From NCBI RefSeq assembly GCF_046630445.1, contig NC_092341.1, positions 1,867,501 through 1,931,500 on the forward strand: a DNA stretch of 64,000 bases, read 5' to 3'. Below the pieces are notes generated by a model that was not told where the DNA came from, searched no databases, and was given only the letters and a program-made list of their open reading frames with translations. This document shows, piece after piece, positions 48,032-59,767 of the stretch (position 1 is its first letter; each line of letters begins with the position of its first letter). The DNA comes from Rutidosis leptorrhynchoides (taxonomy: Eukaryota; Streptophyta; Magnoliopsida; Asterales; Asteraceae). A program made the translations under genes and the position numbers.

Positions 48032-48886
48032 ATGAGCCGTTACCATGATTCACAAGTAATTGAATTTACCGGAAAAATCTTGATATTCACAATCGTCACG
48101 TTGTCCGTAATCGTCATATTCGTATTCTTGGTTCATATTTACGCCAAAAGGTTCTGGTGTCGCCGAGAAGAAGACCTGGTCGCCCCCAACACTCACCGCC
48201 GCCATCGCCAGCGTCGTGGAGATTTTACTGCCGGTTACATAGAACATCAGCCTGGAGTCACCGTACTCCGTCGTGGACTCAACCCGACATTCTTGAAAAC
48301 CATACCAGTTATACACTTTGATCCTAAAGACTTCAGTGAAGGATTGGAATGTACGGTGTGTTTATCAGAGCTTGTTGAAGGGGCAAAAGCTCGAATCTTG
48401 CCGAAATGTAATCATGGATTTCATGTGGAATGTATTGATATGTGGTTTTATTCGCATTCTACTTGTCCAATTTGTAGAAACCCTGTTTCAGATAACACCC
48501 AAATTTCAGTGGAGAATTTATTAGAAACTCGACAACTACAAGAATCATCATCATCATCATCATCATTAACAACAGATGGTGTAGTGGATTATTTTCCAAC
48601 AAATATATTATTTTGGGGTGATGAATCAGAAGTGAGCACTTTAACTTCTCAATTGGAAGAAGCCAATAACAGTCATCATCATCATCATCATCATCAACCA
48701 TCTATGTTAACTACTGAAACACCCTCATCATCACACACGGATAACAACCGAGCAAGAACAGATTTAGTGATTGACATACCAACACCTATTGATGATGTTG
48801 ATGATAAACAATCACCTGTTTCATCTCGAATGGGATCATTAAGAAGGATTTTGAGTGGAAGTAGAAGGTTTATTAACCCTTTTTAG
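48032..48886 (+). CDS. ATL-family RING-H2 E3 ubiquitin ligase
   Basis: Intronless gene for 284 residues. One membrane span at about 15-36 follows a short N-terminus; then a basic stretch, the ATL 'GLD'-type motif as GLNPTFLKTIPV (82-93), and a RING-H2 finger with ligands C107, C110, C126, H128, H131, C134, C145, C148 and the expected Trp in DMW and Pro in CPIC. This layout defines the plant ATL family of membrane-bound E3 ligases, which pair with E2 enzymes and often act in defence and stress signalling. The tail has a Ser run and a His run of seven each, and ends SLRRILSGSRRF, reminiscent of the ATL2/ATL3 branch (tentative). It is complete, without breaks, and the first of only two intact host genes here. 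Start chosen: first ATG, context GAAGATGAG. Confidence 0.93.
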   Translation: MSRYHDSQVIEFTGKILIFTIVTLSVIVIFVFLVHIYAKRFWCRREEDLVAPNTHRRHRQRRGDFTAGYIEHQPGVTVLRRGLNPTFLKTIPVIHFDPKDFSEGLECTVCLSELVEGAKARILPKCNHGFHVECIDMWFYSHSTCPICRNPVSDNTQISVENLLETRQLQESSSSSSSLTTDGVVDYFPTNILFWGDESEVSTLTSQLEEANNSHHHHHHHQPSMLTTETPSSSHTDNNRARTDLVIDIPTPIDDVDDKQSPVSSRMGSLRRILSGSRRFINPF

Positions 48887-49025
48887 TCCTGCTCATGTTC
48901 AACAATGGAACAGGTGCCATATTTAATCAAAACTACTTCTTTTTTGTATGTTGAATTGCTGGTGAAGCGGTTGCTGGTCTAATTATGAGACCACAGAACC
49001 TCTCCTTGCTTTGTTTTTGTTTACT

Positions 49026-49108
<83 letters not shown>

Positions 49109-49207
49109 GGTTGTACGAACACAATGCGAAAGCTCTTATCTTGAGCTTTTATATATTGGATATATATTTTTTAGCTTAGAAATCATCATATATCATATAT
49201 ACATTGT
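48887..49207 (+). other. 3' flank of the ATL gene with (TA)n
   Basis: Probable 3' untranslated region followed by a TA microsatellite at 49029-49094 and a T run to 49108. Small frames made of Tyr/Ile repeats are microsatellite artefacts. Confidence 0.6.
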
Positions 49208-49215
49208 ATAATATA

Positions 49216-49412
49216 CAGGGCCGGTCAAACTTTGGTCAAAGTTTTTGCATGTCCCGGGCGAAATGATTATAAAATGCCCCCAACAGTTACGCAAACATAT
49301 ATCTTTATGAGGTTTAAACTATGGGTAATAATAATTTTTTTCGAAATGATGCCCCTAACCGCGTGATGCCCCGGGCCGTCGCCCGCTTCGCCCATAGCCT
49401 TAGCCGGCCCTG
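49216..49412. mobile_element. hAT-type MITE, 197 bp
   Basis: Ends CAGGGCCGG ... CCGGCCCTG, flanked by perfect 8-bp duplications ATAATATA (49208-49215, 49413-49420). The 8-bp duplication and CAGGG end indicate the hAT superfamily. The interior contains GC-rich GCCCCGGGCC wording and no transposase. Confidence 0.88.
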
Positions 49413-49420
49413 ATAATATA

Positions 49421-50640
49421 ATGGATAATGAAAACATGTAATTATTTGAGTGTATGTGTTTGATCATGTGATAAAACAAGTCATCATTTCTTGCAAAGAG
49501 AGTCGGCCATCAAATCCACTGATTAGTTTATTCCATGAAAACTTGAATCAAAGTTTGTTTATTTTGGACTTCTGTTTATTGACTCCACAGTTGGTTGTTG
49601 AAACGATAACTTAGACGACTCTCTATCTATCTTATCTTAGATATAAGTTATATTCTTATAAAAGGAAGCGATGGGCAATTTGAAAATATCCTCCACATGG
49701 ATGGATGGATGGATGGATGGATAGCCATGCACCTGTGAAGGGGGTCCGTCAAAGTGACTGTTAGAGGAGTCATGGTCATTGGTCATGGTGGCGGAGGATT
49801 TGGCCCCACAGATTTTGATTTTTGTAGTTTGTGTTTTGTTTAATGTACATTTTGTATTTCTATTGTATTTATGTAGGTATATTTGTGAGAATGGTTTTTT
49901 GTTATGCTAATGTAACGAAAAAGAAGTTTAGTAAAAGGTGTTAGCGAGTGGTGTTAAGACAAGTAGATGATGACACTTGAGAAAAATCAAAGATATTGCT
50001 TGCAAGTAACGATTATTCTGTTACGTGTGGGATCTTGGGAATTGAGTGATAATATTTCGTTCAAAACTAGCCTTCATTAATCATCTTCAAAGTTTAGTTT
50101 AAAAAAAAGCAAAAACAATAAGAATCGAATCCCCATTTTGATTTTGATACGGCTATGTTACGTGGCAAACAGGACCATGAGATTGACTTCTGTTTGACTG
50201 CCCAAGTGTAACGTATGGCATCTGAAACTCCACTGTGGCCTTTCTCTGTTTAAATATACCCGTCAGGGGTCCTGAAGATATGACGTTAGGAAAATATATA
50301 ATACATAACGTGTAATGTTACGTAGAAAGAAATATATCCAAACAATGTTTCACCTTTTATTCCTAATTAAAACTAGTTTAATCTGTTCCATGTTACTAAT
50401 TAAATTTTAAATGATACTACATCTGTGCAGTGGCCCGGACGGCTTCTATCACATAAACAAAGCGTACAGAAGACCTCACCTCATCTGTATAACTTGATAG
50501 CTTACAATTAGTATCAAATACGGAGTATATTTTTCACTACTACGGAGTACTTAATTAGCCGTTTTATGCATTTATATAGCCATGATGTGCATCCACACAT
50601 GGTTAATAGTTAATAGATCAACACTGCACCAAGTACCCAT
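49421..50640. other. Intergenic DNA between ATL and E2 genes
   Basis: About 1.2 kb without coding signal. It holds a GGAT microsatellite (about 49698-49722) and two TACGGAGTA motifs near 50518 and 50539, perhaps worn Stowaway ends. Confidence 0.5.
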
Positions 50641-50808
50641 ACATATACACAAACAAAATCTCAACAATACATCTACAAGGATTAAAGATTAAACATTACC
50701 CAACTGCACCGAGTATGTTACCGTTTTCAACAGACCCACATAAAGTTTGTAATGTCAGCAGAGTACATTTTTCTTCTTTTTTTTTTCCTTTTGGTTTTCT
50801 TTGGAGCA

Positions 50809-53683
50809 TTAGAGTTGCAGCAGGGGCAAAGCCATTACAAGACCAACAAATGAAACCAACAGCACCAGCATCCAAGTCGGGAAGGACGGTTTCTTGGCTT
50901 GTTTCACATCCTCATTTGGCTTCTCTTCTCTCTTAACTTCATCTTTCTTACCATCGTTTTTGTCTAGTAAAGATTGTAAATTTTCCTCCCTCTTTGCGAC
51001 AGGTTGCTCTTTCACAACAGCCTGTACTGAGATCTTCTGCTCTTCATACTTCTCCACATACTCTGGAAACAATTTCTTGAATGTTGCACTGTCAACAAAC
51101 AACCATACAACTTGTAAATCTGTGACCATTTTCAACTCTTTCCCTGGCTACCACAAGATATGCTGGCTAGTTGAGGTTTGAATTTGAGACCTCGTGTCAG
51201 GATATGAGACCCAACCACTAGACTATCTTGGGATGGTTTGTAAGTTATTAGTGTGAGATATTAATGGTACATGTTTATTATAGTATTTGATTTAATTAAC
51301 TCACTTTTTGCAATTAAATGCCAGAGATGCCTTCGCAAGGCGTTGCTTCTCTACAACAGTGGTAGTTACACTACCAGTGGTGGGACTGTCGTCCATCTGC
51401 ATCAATAATACAAAATATTACCATATAACATGTTTACATAAAATGTAGATTACTCCAAATTCAAAAACATTCACAGACTATGTTTTCCAACCAACAATAT
51501 TTTCTGCAAATGTCACTGCAATGAGGATAACCAGCTCTTACGAAACTCTAGAGATGCATAACAAGTAACAATTAACACTATCGCGCAACATTTAAGCATT
51601 AGCATATAAAATATTGCTACTCGTAATGTTTGGCTATAGTCTCACTATTTCAGATTGTACACACCATGTTATGCAAAAAATATCTGGTTTTATCAGAAGA
51701 AAAAACAAAATACAGAGTGTGAATATTATTTTAAGAAAGTTGATATGTTTAGTAAAAGGTACAGCTAGCATATTTACGTGATACTATTAAGTCCACAATT
51801 CCCTTAATAAGTGAGAGATGAGTGATATTAAACTCACCATGAAGGAGAGGAGTCCCGTAAGGATGCTGCATTAGAAACAAACAAAAAAGAGATGTTGCAC
51901 GAATATTGACAAAAGGAAATAATACTAAAAAAGCATATAAAAAAAAGACGTACAGTTGATTTGTTTAGTTAAATTAGACAATACCTCGACACCGACCACA
52001 TTGGGTTCCAACTTTCTGGATGGACTGTTAAAGGATTAAAATGAAGTAGTCAGCATAGAGATACAAAAGTTGTAATTCTATTCTTGCAAAATTGATTTTA
52101 TTGACTTACAATCACTCATTGATAGACAAATTTTCTTTTGACTCATAAACCGCCCGTTGGGAGTAGTCATGCTACAAGAAAGTAAACCAAATTATGAAAC
52201 ACAAGTGGAAGCTGTGAAGTAATATATATCCAATATTGATCATAAAACCCTCTTCGTCTTGGTGATACCTGATCCCTGGAGGTTTAAATGGATATTCTGG
52301 AGGGAACTTGATTTTCCCATAATAATATCCACCTACAGTATCAATCAAATGAGTTAGACAGGCGAGTACAAATTTAAACCATATATTAACCGAAGATTGG
52401 AGAAGAGTAACGGACCTGCAAACGGTGTTCCTTCGCTTCCCTCCAACACATAATCTGATTAGAGAAACATGATGTTAGATCACATACATGTAAAGAAAAA
52501 CGTGCCAAAAGTTATATCATAAAGATATCATGGGAAGTATGATATGATAACTGCACAGTATGTAAATAAAATTAACAATTTATCATAGATTTTCGGGCGC
52601 CCATAAAGCCAAGTATGTATTCATACGCACAAGATTTAATTCATGCTCAGGTAACTTAAGGAAAGTTGATGAACAGTTTGAATATCTTCCTAAGCTATAA
52701 GCGCTACAATCTTCAATCAGTTGCCATCAAAACTACACTTCTTAATCAATTGCAAAAGTTCTACAAATTAGGGCAATCTGTTGCTACAAATTAGGCGCAA
52801 TCAATTGCAAAAAGCTACAGACTTACTACTCACAGGAGTGGTCATCATATTATTTGACAGACTTCTCATAATCACACATTTATATGTTGCTACCCATTCA
52901 CCAGGTATCGAATTTTTTTTAAAAAAAACGTATAACCATAAACTCATATATGACATAGTCCAAAAAACAGCTGAAGATCAAAAAGATGAGAATGGAAACT
53001 ACAATAGAAACCACCAATGGAAGAAAATAAAAGCTTGGATAAGCAACTTACGCCACTCGAGAATGTCATTTGGAGAAGGTCGAGCAACTATATGCGAAAC
53101 AGGTTCCTATGATCAAATAAGGGAAGAAAATCAGCCATGTATTCATTACTGCTGATGGTTATATAAGATATTACAAAACTAAAGAAATAGTAGTCCAACA
53201 TTTCCTTCACATGCCAGTTTACATCAAATTTGATAATTTTCTTTCAAAAAAATTTAAAAAAAAAGACTGGTGTTACAAAATTTTTCCATAAAAAAGATCA
53301 AGATATTCATTATGTGCTGGCATTGCTCGTGCTTAATACAAGACAAAAAGTATCCAACGTTAAGGTACTTCATGAATAAAACATGTCATGTTATAAAATA
53401 ATTATATCACTATTGCCTGATGATAAAAACAACAATAACAATAGTAATAACTGTTAAAAACAATATAAAAACTGAGACTCAAGGGCCCACTTCAATGCCA
53501 CATAGCATAGAAATTTTTTTTACAAAGCATCAGATTCAGGAAATGGTGTAGGTATGAATTCAAAGATACATGAGGGAACAAAAGAAGCCATACTTTACAA
53601 AGTGCTCTATACTCCTTTTGAAGTCGCTTTACACATGCTTTCTCGGCCATCTCTCGTGGATTTAAATAAGGAGCAAAAAAGAG
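50809..53683 (-). CDS. Tail-anchored ubiquitin-conjugating enzyme E2, UBC33/34 (Ubc6/UBE2J) type
   Basis: Nine coding exons on the - strand join to 238 codons plus stop: 53594-53650, 53052-53106, 52416-52454, 52269-52332, 52110-52171, 51985-52024, 51838-51865, 51305-51396, 50809-51088. All eight introns are GT-AG and all phases fit. The protein starts MAEKACVKRLQKEYRAL; the E2 fold includes YYYGKIKFPPEYPFKPPGI, TPNGRF in place of the classic HPN (a Ubc6-family trait), the active Cys in KKICLSMSDFHPESWNP, and SILTGLLSFMMDDSPTTGSV. A charged linker leads to a C-terminal membrane anchor (TWMLVLLVSFVGLVMALPLL). Such E2s sit in the ER membrane facing the cytosol and serve ER-associated degradation. 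The exon with the ATG probably extends to 53683, after a 3' splice site (CCCACAG). The anchor at the very end confirms the gene is complete. Confidence 0.94.
51135..51240 (-). mobile_element. tRNA-derived SINE in the last intron of the E2 gene
   Basis: On the - strand TAGTCTAGTGGTTGGG matches an RNA polymerase III A box and GGTCTCAAATTCAAACC a worn B box, about 35 bases apart. It lies in the intron 51089-51304, in the same orientation as the gene. Ends are approximate. Confidence 0.55.
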
Positions 53684-54409
53684 CTGTGGGTTGTCCTTAC
53701 TTCGTTATTCTCCTCAATAAATTGTATTACCTGGGGACCAAAAAGATATTCGAATTACTACATGGAAACATTAATGGCCATAAAACTTCAGGAGAAGAGT
53801 TTCTCTTGATTTGGTGAACATAATACATAATCGGAATGCGAGACACTACATGCATCCACAAAATATTGACTACTAAGGAAGCATGATCCATATAGACGAG
53901 CTATATCGTTACCTAACAGTGGGGTGAGGAATACCAAAGATGCATCTCAAGAAAAATAAACCTTAAAAAGATGAAAAGTGCCTAAATAAGAACAGAGCTT
54001 CAAGCTTAACATCATAATTAATCAGACCAGAATAACACCTACGATGGAGCTCGAAAGCTTAAAAATATTGAAATATGTATACACAAGTATAATACTCCAT
54101 CTACACTTGGAAGGATCATCACCATTTCATTATAATAACTGAAATTCATCTAATCATTCCGTAAATTCAAATAAAGAACGTAACTGGATACCAGTTCAAT
54201 AGAAGACTTTTTATATACCAAACTAGAGATCCTATTCATGTATCTTACTTACTACTGAAGTAATGTTATCACACAGACATGTAAACAATATTCAAAAGAA
54301 GTACAGCTTGTTGGGATCCTTTTTCATAATACATAACATGATTTCTGGTCAGACTATGTGTTTCATAAATAATAAGAATAAACATAAAAACACGAGTAGG
54401 GATCAAATC

Positions 54410-54476
<67 letters not shown>

Positions 54477-55087
54477 AGAGGGTATCAAGTATCAGAAAGG
54501 TATGACATGCATGATTTTGATAGAAGGCAATTTAACATTAATATACTTGTAGCAGAAATCAATATGAACAGAGTCACAATGTTAGGCACGCATGTTCTGT
54601 GTTACAAGGAGTAAACTCTATAGTGTATGCTACTCTATGTTCAGCACTTGAAAGACGATGGAGGAATACGTAATTGAAATTTCCCCAATTGACCGGCAGA
54701 CAAACCCTAAAACATGCGATGTATCAATTGATTGTATCTGTCACTTGTAACCCCTGTGTATTTCAAAATTTGTATATTGTTTTGATTATATGATTTTTAT
54801 AAGAACCAAAACCTAAACAAAATAGTGTAATAATAGCAAGTGAAGATAGCGGGATTGCAAACTCATAAAAGGATTGGAGGTAAAACCGAAGCGCTCACAT
54901 GGTAATCAAAACCCTAAATCAGAAACCGGAGAAATAAATCACAAAGTATCAATCGAGATTTGTAATAAATAAATAAATATAATATTTGAACCAGCAAGAT
55001 CTGCTCTGCTGTAACTAGTAAAACAAATGATGATATAGTAAATAAATATAAAAATTAAATTAAAATAATTATACTAAATAAACTTAC
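53684..55087 (-). other. Probable 5'-UTR intron of the E2 gene
   Basis: Between a good 3' splice site (CCCACAG, 53684-53690 on the - strand) and a good 5' splice site (GTAAGT, 55082-55087). No coding content. It contains a GA microsatellite at 54412-54471. The assignment is inference from splice signals. Confidence 0.5.
54412..54471. repeat. (GA)n microsatellite
   Basis: About 60 bases of perfect GA repeats inside the putative 5'-UTR intron. Confidence 0.97.
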
Positions 55088-55240
55088 GTAGCGTAGCTTA
55101 GAAATCCTGGAAACCTCAAATCGGAAAACCGTAGAAATTTCCAAAGTCGGACACTCCGAACGACGGCGTATACGATCTGATTTATTATTACCCAAAATTG
55201 CGAGAAAAAGGGGAGGCGTCTTTCTTTCGTTCTGGTTCCT
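55088..55240 (-). other. Putative non-coding first exon of the E2 gene
   Basis: Ends at a consensus GTAAGT donor on the - strand; less AT-rich than its surroundings. The upstream limit (transcription start) is not visible. The hAT-type MITE at 55418 lies less than 200 bases further upstream. Confidence 0.35.
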
Positions 55241-55417
55241 TTGATTGGGATGGGTTGGGGCGGGTAATGGTAAATTGGGTTGGGTTATAGTCGTCGTCTC
55301 TTGTGTTTTGTTGCGTCGACACTCAACAAGAATGTGGTTTTTTTTAAATGGCAATATTACCCCTGGATACACACGCTTTGGGCCCATCCCTCCAACGGCT
55401 TTTGGTTCAGTTATAGC

Positions 55418-55817
55418 CACTGTTGTAAACGGAGTCCGTTGCATCCGTTGCAACGCCCGTTACGACGTTTTGGTGACTAAACCGTTTCGACCCCGTCCCG
55501 TTTTTTTATAAGCCGGTCAACGATCAAAAGTCAGGTAAAATGCAGGAAAAATTGGGTCAACGTCGGTCAATAGTCAGAAATTCTGTTAAAATCGGTCATA
55601 AGTCGGTCAAATCAATCAAAATTGACTTAGTTTAGTATTACATTTTGTATTATATTAACGCTAATAGCAATTATAGGTACAAACTTGTCAACGAATGTTT
55701 TTTAGCTCTAAAATATGTGTTTCCAGGATTTCTACCCCGTCTCGGCCCCGTTTTTTCCGTTGCGACGTTTTGAGGTCGCTACCTTTTCGGCCCCGTCTCA
55801 CGTCTTTTTCAACCTTG
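55418..55817. mobile_element. hAT-type MITE, 400 bp
   Basis: Ends CACTGTTGTAAAC and TTTTTCAACCTTG (inverted, with mismatches), flanked by perfect 8-bp duplications GTTATAGC (55410-55417, 55818-55825). The interior has repeated GGTCAA and CCCCGTC wording and no transposase. Confidence 0.85.
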
Positions 55818-55825
55818 GTTATAGC

Positions 55826-56129
55826 AATGACGGTCAATTAACGGAAAGATGTCAATTGAACATTATTACAATTCAAGCACTACCAATGCAAAATTAAAAA
55901 TCACAAGGACTATGCGTGAAAAAGTAGTAATCACAGGGACAATCGGCGTAATTTCGTCTTTAAAAGATATCTTAGCGGTTGTTTTACTCAAAAAAACTAT
56001 AAAATTTTTGGTTACGTTAAGTGATATCATGTATAATTTTTGAAGAGTATATTGTATAAGAAAATTTAAAGTAAATGAGTTATGCTTATGTGGTTTTTTT
56101 TTTTTGAATGAGTTATGCTTATGTGGTTA
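55826..56129. other. Intergenic DNA
   Basis: No gene seen. A 22-base direct repeat, AATGAGTTATGCTTATGTGG and two more bases, occurs at about 56075 and 56106, separated by a T run. Confidence 0.5.
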
Positions 56130-56447
56130 GGCCACTCCCTATCGTAACTAAACTATTCATCCTCTTAACCTTCCACATCAGCGCCACATCAACACCAATA
56201 TCCTATAACTAACTCATAACTAAACACTCCCTATCATGGCTAAAACAATACTCCTCTTAATATACAACGTACAAGCAATAAAGCATCAAGTCCAACAATA
56301 GAAAGCACTGGGACCTGCAATTCCTATAACTCTTCCGTTAAATCTATGGTGAAAGCGGGTAACTAACGCGTGTAACTAAGTGGTGCCTATGGTTAGTTAC
56401 GGGTAATGAGCGGGTAATGGACGAGTAACTAACCATAGAGGGTGGTC
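56130..56447. mobile_element. Tourist-like MITE (PIF/Harbinger), 318 bp
   Basis: Ends GGCCACTCCCTATCG and CATAGAGGGTGGTC are imperfect inverted repeats, flanked by TTA on both sides (56127-56129, 56448-56450). A 3-bp TTA duplication and GG-start ends fit PIF/Harbinger. Confidence 0.8.
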
Positions 56448-56450
56448 TTA

Positions 56451-57037
56451 TACTCATGTCCTAACTTTTCGTCGCAATCGCAATCCCAAATGTAAATGAG
56501 TAACGAATATGTAAATTTTAAAGTATAAATAAATTTTGAATACTATCAAATCAGGACTTTTTGATTTTAAAAATTTTGTTAGTGTATAAAATTTTTGTAT
56601 AATTCAATAAATGTTATTTTAGAATCGGTATATAATCATTCACCTTTATAGAAAGAAAAATCCTATATTTTATTTTAATTTTTAATTAAATAAATACCAA
56701 AGGAAGTAATTAAGGAATTGTGTGGAAAAGACATAAATTACAGATAGCGTCGGTAGCATTTGGAAGTTGGTTACGGTCTGTCGCAAAAAATACTTGATTA
56801 AATCAGCCGGATTTCCACAACCAAAACCAAGCTTAACAGCTATATATGCCATCAACATCTTATTTTTATTTTTGTTTATATATAATTATATTTTATATTT
56901 TATATAATATATAATTCTAAATCTAATATTATAAATATAAATATCAAATTATAAAATTATAATTTATAATACTTATAATAAATAATTATACTTCCCAATC
57001 AAGTAAATGCCGGCATTTTGCATAACATAACAAGTTA
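56451..57037. other. AT-rich intergenic DNA
   Basis: No gene or element recognised. Confidence 0.5.
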
Positions 57038-57045
57038 CTTGTATT

Positions 57046-57684
57046 TAGGGATGGCAATGGATCGGATATGGATCGGGTGAGGCCGTATCCATATCCATAT
57101 CCATTTATTTATTTTTTTACTTTTCATCTATCCATATCCGTCGGGTAAAGGGGGTTAATGGATAATTATCCATATCCGTTTAAATTTATTTTATTTTTAA
57201 CAATTATAAGCGGTGGTTCACTATATACGATCAAAAGTAATAGTTTTAATTGTTTATGCGACCGAAAGTCACATTTTACTAATCTATATAACAAATATTC
57301 AATAGATAACCTATTAAACGTGTAAAGATATCGACATGTAAGTTGCTTACTTTTAGTTACATGGAATCACATTTGAACCACCAAAGTACGATAAATACAT
57401 TTGATTATTTAAACAAAACAAAATATAAGAAAAAAGTTATATTTTTAGAAAAAAATATAAAGAAAGACGAATATGAATATAATTAATGAAATATCACTAC
57501 ATAAATGATACTAATTTGAGTGATAAATTTATATATTTAGTTATTTTGGGTGAAAGCGGGTTATCCATGGATGAAATTTTTTCATCCACATCCATATCCA
57601 TATCCATTTAGATCGTCCATATCCACGAATAATCGAGTGGATTGGATGAATATCAATTGGATCGGGTATCCATTGCCATCCATA
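57046..57684. mobile_element. hAT-type MITE, 639 bp
   Basis: Terminal inverted repeats TAGGGATGGCAATGG and CCATTGCCATCCATA (one mismatch), flanked by perfect 8-bp duplications CTTGTATT (57038-57045, 57685-57692). Subterminal TATCCA/GGATAT repeats occur at both ends. Small frames on both strands near 57541-57765 are products of these repeats. Confidence 0.9.
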
Positions 57685-57692
57685 CTTGTATT

Positions 57693-58782
57693 CAATGCCC
57701 AAAATTATGTCAAAGAGATGAAACGTCAATACACTCTTTCTAGCCTTCCAACACAATCACTGTGACAACGAAGTCCAATATATATATATTTTTTTAATTT
57801 AATATTTATTTAGTATTAGTATTTAGTATGTAATATTAATATTAATATTAATATTAATATTAATATTAATAATTAGAATTAGATATGTTAACATTGAGAA
57901 TGGCAGAAACAAATATCTACCGAGTAGTGGCAGAATTCGTAGAAATAGTAAATCCTTTTTAATTGTTAAATAATAATAAATAAATAATAAAAGTATTTAA
58001 AAGAAAAATTAAATAGTAAAAACAAATTTACAATATTGTCATTAAGTGGATTACGATAACTTGCATAACATAAAACGCCAATTAACGCCTTCAATAATAG
58101 TATAATTATGGATATGGATATGGATATGGATATGGATGGATAATAACTTACCACTTATATGGTGGGGGTAGAAATGGAACTTGGATTGTTGCGGCGGGGT
58201 TGTTAAACATGGGTGATTTTTCGTGTTGGTCATGTAAGGCTTGAGGGATTTCACGTGGAGAGAGCTTATTAATCCCATGTAGACGCAAAAATCAAGAAGG
58301 AAGAAAAGTCCACGGAGCTGTCAGATGAGCTTAGGAATTTCAACGTGGACGACTTAGGAGTTTTTGGTAGCGGATTCGTGTTCTTGGGTGTTAGGTTATT
58401 TGCTAGTTGCAGCGGATGACTCTTTTTCTCCCTTTGATGGGTTGATTGTTTAATATTTTGCCATGTCACGATATCTTTGTAACTTTGTTAGTTGTTATTA
58501 ACTTTAATAGTTCCGGTTAGGCCCCTTTTTTCTTCGTTTGTTGTTCTTTGTTGATTTGATTTAGGTTCGTGGTCTTTGTTGATTCTAGCCGGTATTTTTG
58601 TTTGCTATATTCGATTATATGAAGTTGGTAGTTTCTTTGCAAAGAAAAGAAATAAATGGAAAGAAAACGATCACTTTTACAACTTTTTAATTTTAAAAAG
58701 CTAGGAATATGTGTGTTCTTCTTGCATATATAGTTGTATTTAAAACATAAAAAATATATTAAGTGGAGTATAATTTGAAATG
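57693..58782. other. Intergenic DNA with two microsatellites
   Basis: An ATTAAT tract at about 57834-57871 and a GGATAT tract at about 58108-58138. Frames of 60-75 codons on the - strand (58051-58278, 58269-58469) do not resemble known proteins. Confidence 0.5.
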
Positions 58783-59023
58783 TGTTATAATATGAACGTA
58801 CAAAAAGTCATATGGAGATATGGATGATAAATTTTATAGTCAACTTTGTATAGCTTGTATAGTAATATTTTACACTATAAATAGGCATGTATGGTAGCCA
58901 TTTAATGGTGTACCATTTCTCTTGAAATATCAATATCAATATTTCTTCTCTCCTTCTTCTCTCTTTTTCTCTCTTTGTTCTTATAACCATTAAAGGTAGT
59001 TATAAGCCTACTAAATTATAACA
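58783..59023 (+). repeat. Copia 5' LTR, 241 bp
   Basis: Begins TGTTATAA and ends TTATAACA, a perfect 8-base terminal inverted repeat. TATA box TATAAATA at 58876-58883; a CT-rich leader (TTCTTCTCTCC) follows. Directly after the LTR, CGTTATCAGCACGA (59024-59037) is the expected primer site. Confidence 0.85.
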
Positions 59024-59141
59024 CGTTATCAGCACGAAAAGCTTAATGTAATTAAAAGATATCTCAAACGATCACGAATCACTAATCAAGGTATGAAATT
59101 ATTAATAATTTTCAGACTCGAATATATCAAATTTTGGACTA

Positions 59142-59340
59142 CTAACATTTATATTTATGTTATTTAAGTTATATATGGTCGGTTATACCACCTGAATTAT
59201 ATTTCTGTAATCTAACTTTTACTAACTTCACTAACATTTATATTTATGTTATTTAAGTTATATATGGTCGGTTATACCACCTGAATTATATTTTCTGTAA
59301 TCTAGCTCTTATTAACTTCACTAACATTTATATTTATGTT
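59142..59340 (+). repeat. Tandem repeat, period 89-90 bp, about 2.2 copies
   Basis: Units start with CTAACATTTATATTTATGTT at 59142, 59231 and 59321 (the last partial). Located where gag would be expected. Confidence 0.9.
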
Positions 59341-59480
59341 AATAAGACCTCATGATTGTACGCAACACGTCATTTGACAACACGGTACTTTATGTACGCA
59401 ACACGTCATTTGACAACACGGTACCATGGGTCGAGATTAATTCCGATCAATACGAATACGACGGGGTCTTTATATGTTAT
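59338..59480 (+). other. Fragment of a non-autonomous gypsy LTR inside the copia element
   Basis: Contains the doubled module GTACGCAACACGTCATTTGA... twice (59357 and 59393) and flanking wording (GGGTCGAGATTAAT) homologous, in inverse orientation, to 22500-22650 of the inner element's LTR. Confidence 0.7.
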
Positions 59481-59558
59481 CTAACATTTATGATTACTTA
59501 TGCAATTAATCATTATTTATTTCATGCATACTAATGTTTATTCTTAAATTTATAATTT

Positions 59559-59767
59559 TAAAAGTTAAAATAAAAAAATAGTTTGTATTTTTATTAAAAG
59601 TAAATCTTAAAAGTTAAAATAAGAAAAGGTAGTTTGTACTTTTATTAAAAGTAAATCTTAAAAGTTAAAATACAAAAAGTAGTTTGTATTTTTATTAAAA
59701 GTAAATCTTAAAAGTTAAAATAAGAAAAAGTAGTTTATATTTTTATTAAAAGTATATCTTAAAAGTG
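59559..59767 (+). repeat. Tandem repeat, period about 50 bp, four copies
   Basis: Units begin TAAAAGTTAAAATA and contain TAGTTTGTATTTTTATTAAA; starts at 59559, 59608, 59659 and 59709. Confidence 0.92.

Noticed and set aside
48050-48316. 88-codon frame antisense to the ATL gene
   Set aside because: Mirror frame of a real coding exon; no independent support.
50518-50550. Possible Stowaway ends (two TACGGAGTA motifs)
   Set aside because: Too short and in the same orientation, with no matching inverted partner.
52781-53155. 124-codon + strand frame inside the E2 gene
   Set aside because: It overlaps a coding exon (53052-53106) and introns of the E2 gene on the other strand; no domain.
58051-58469. 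Two overlapping - strand frames as a possible gene
   Set aside because: No start context, splice pattern or recognisable protein; one runs through a microsatellite.
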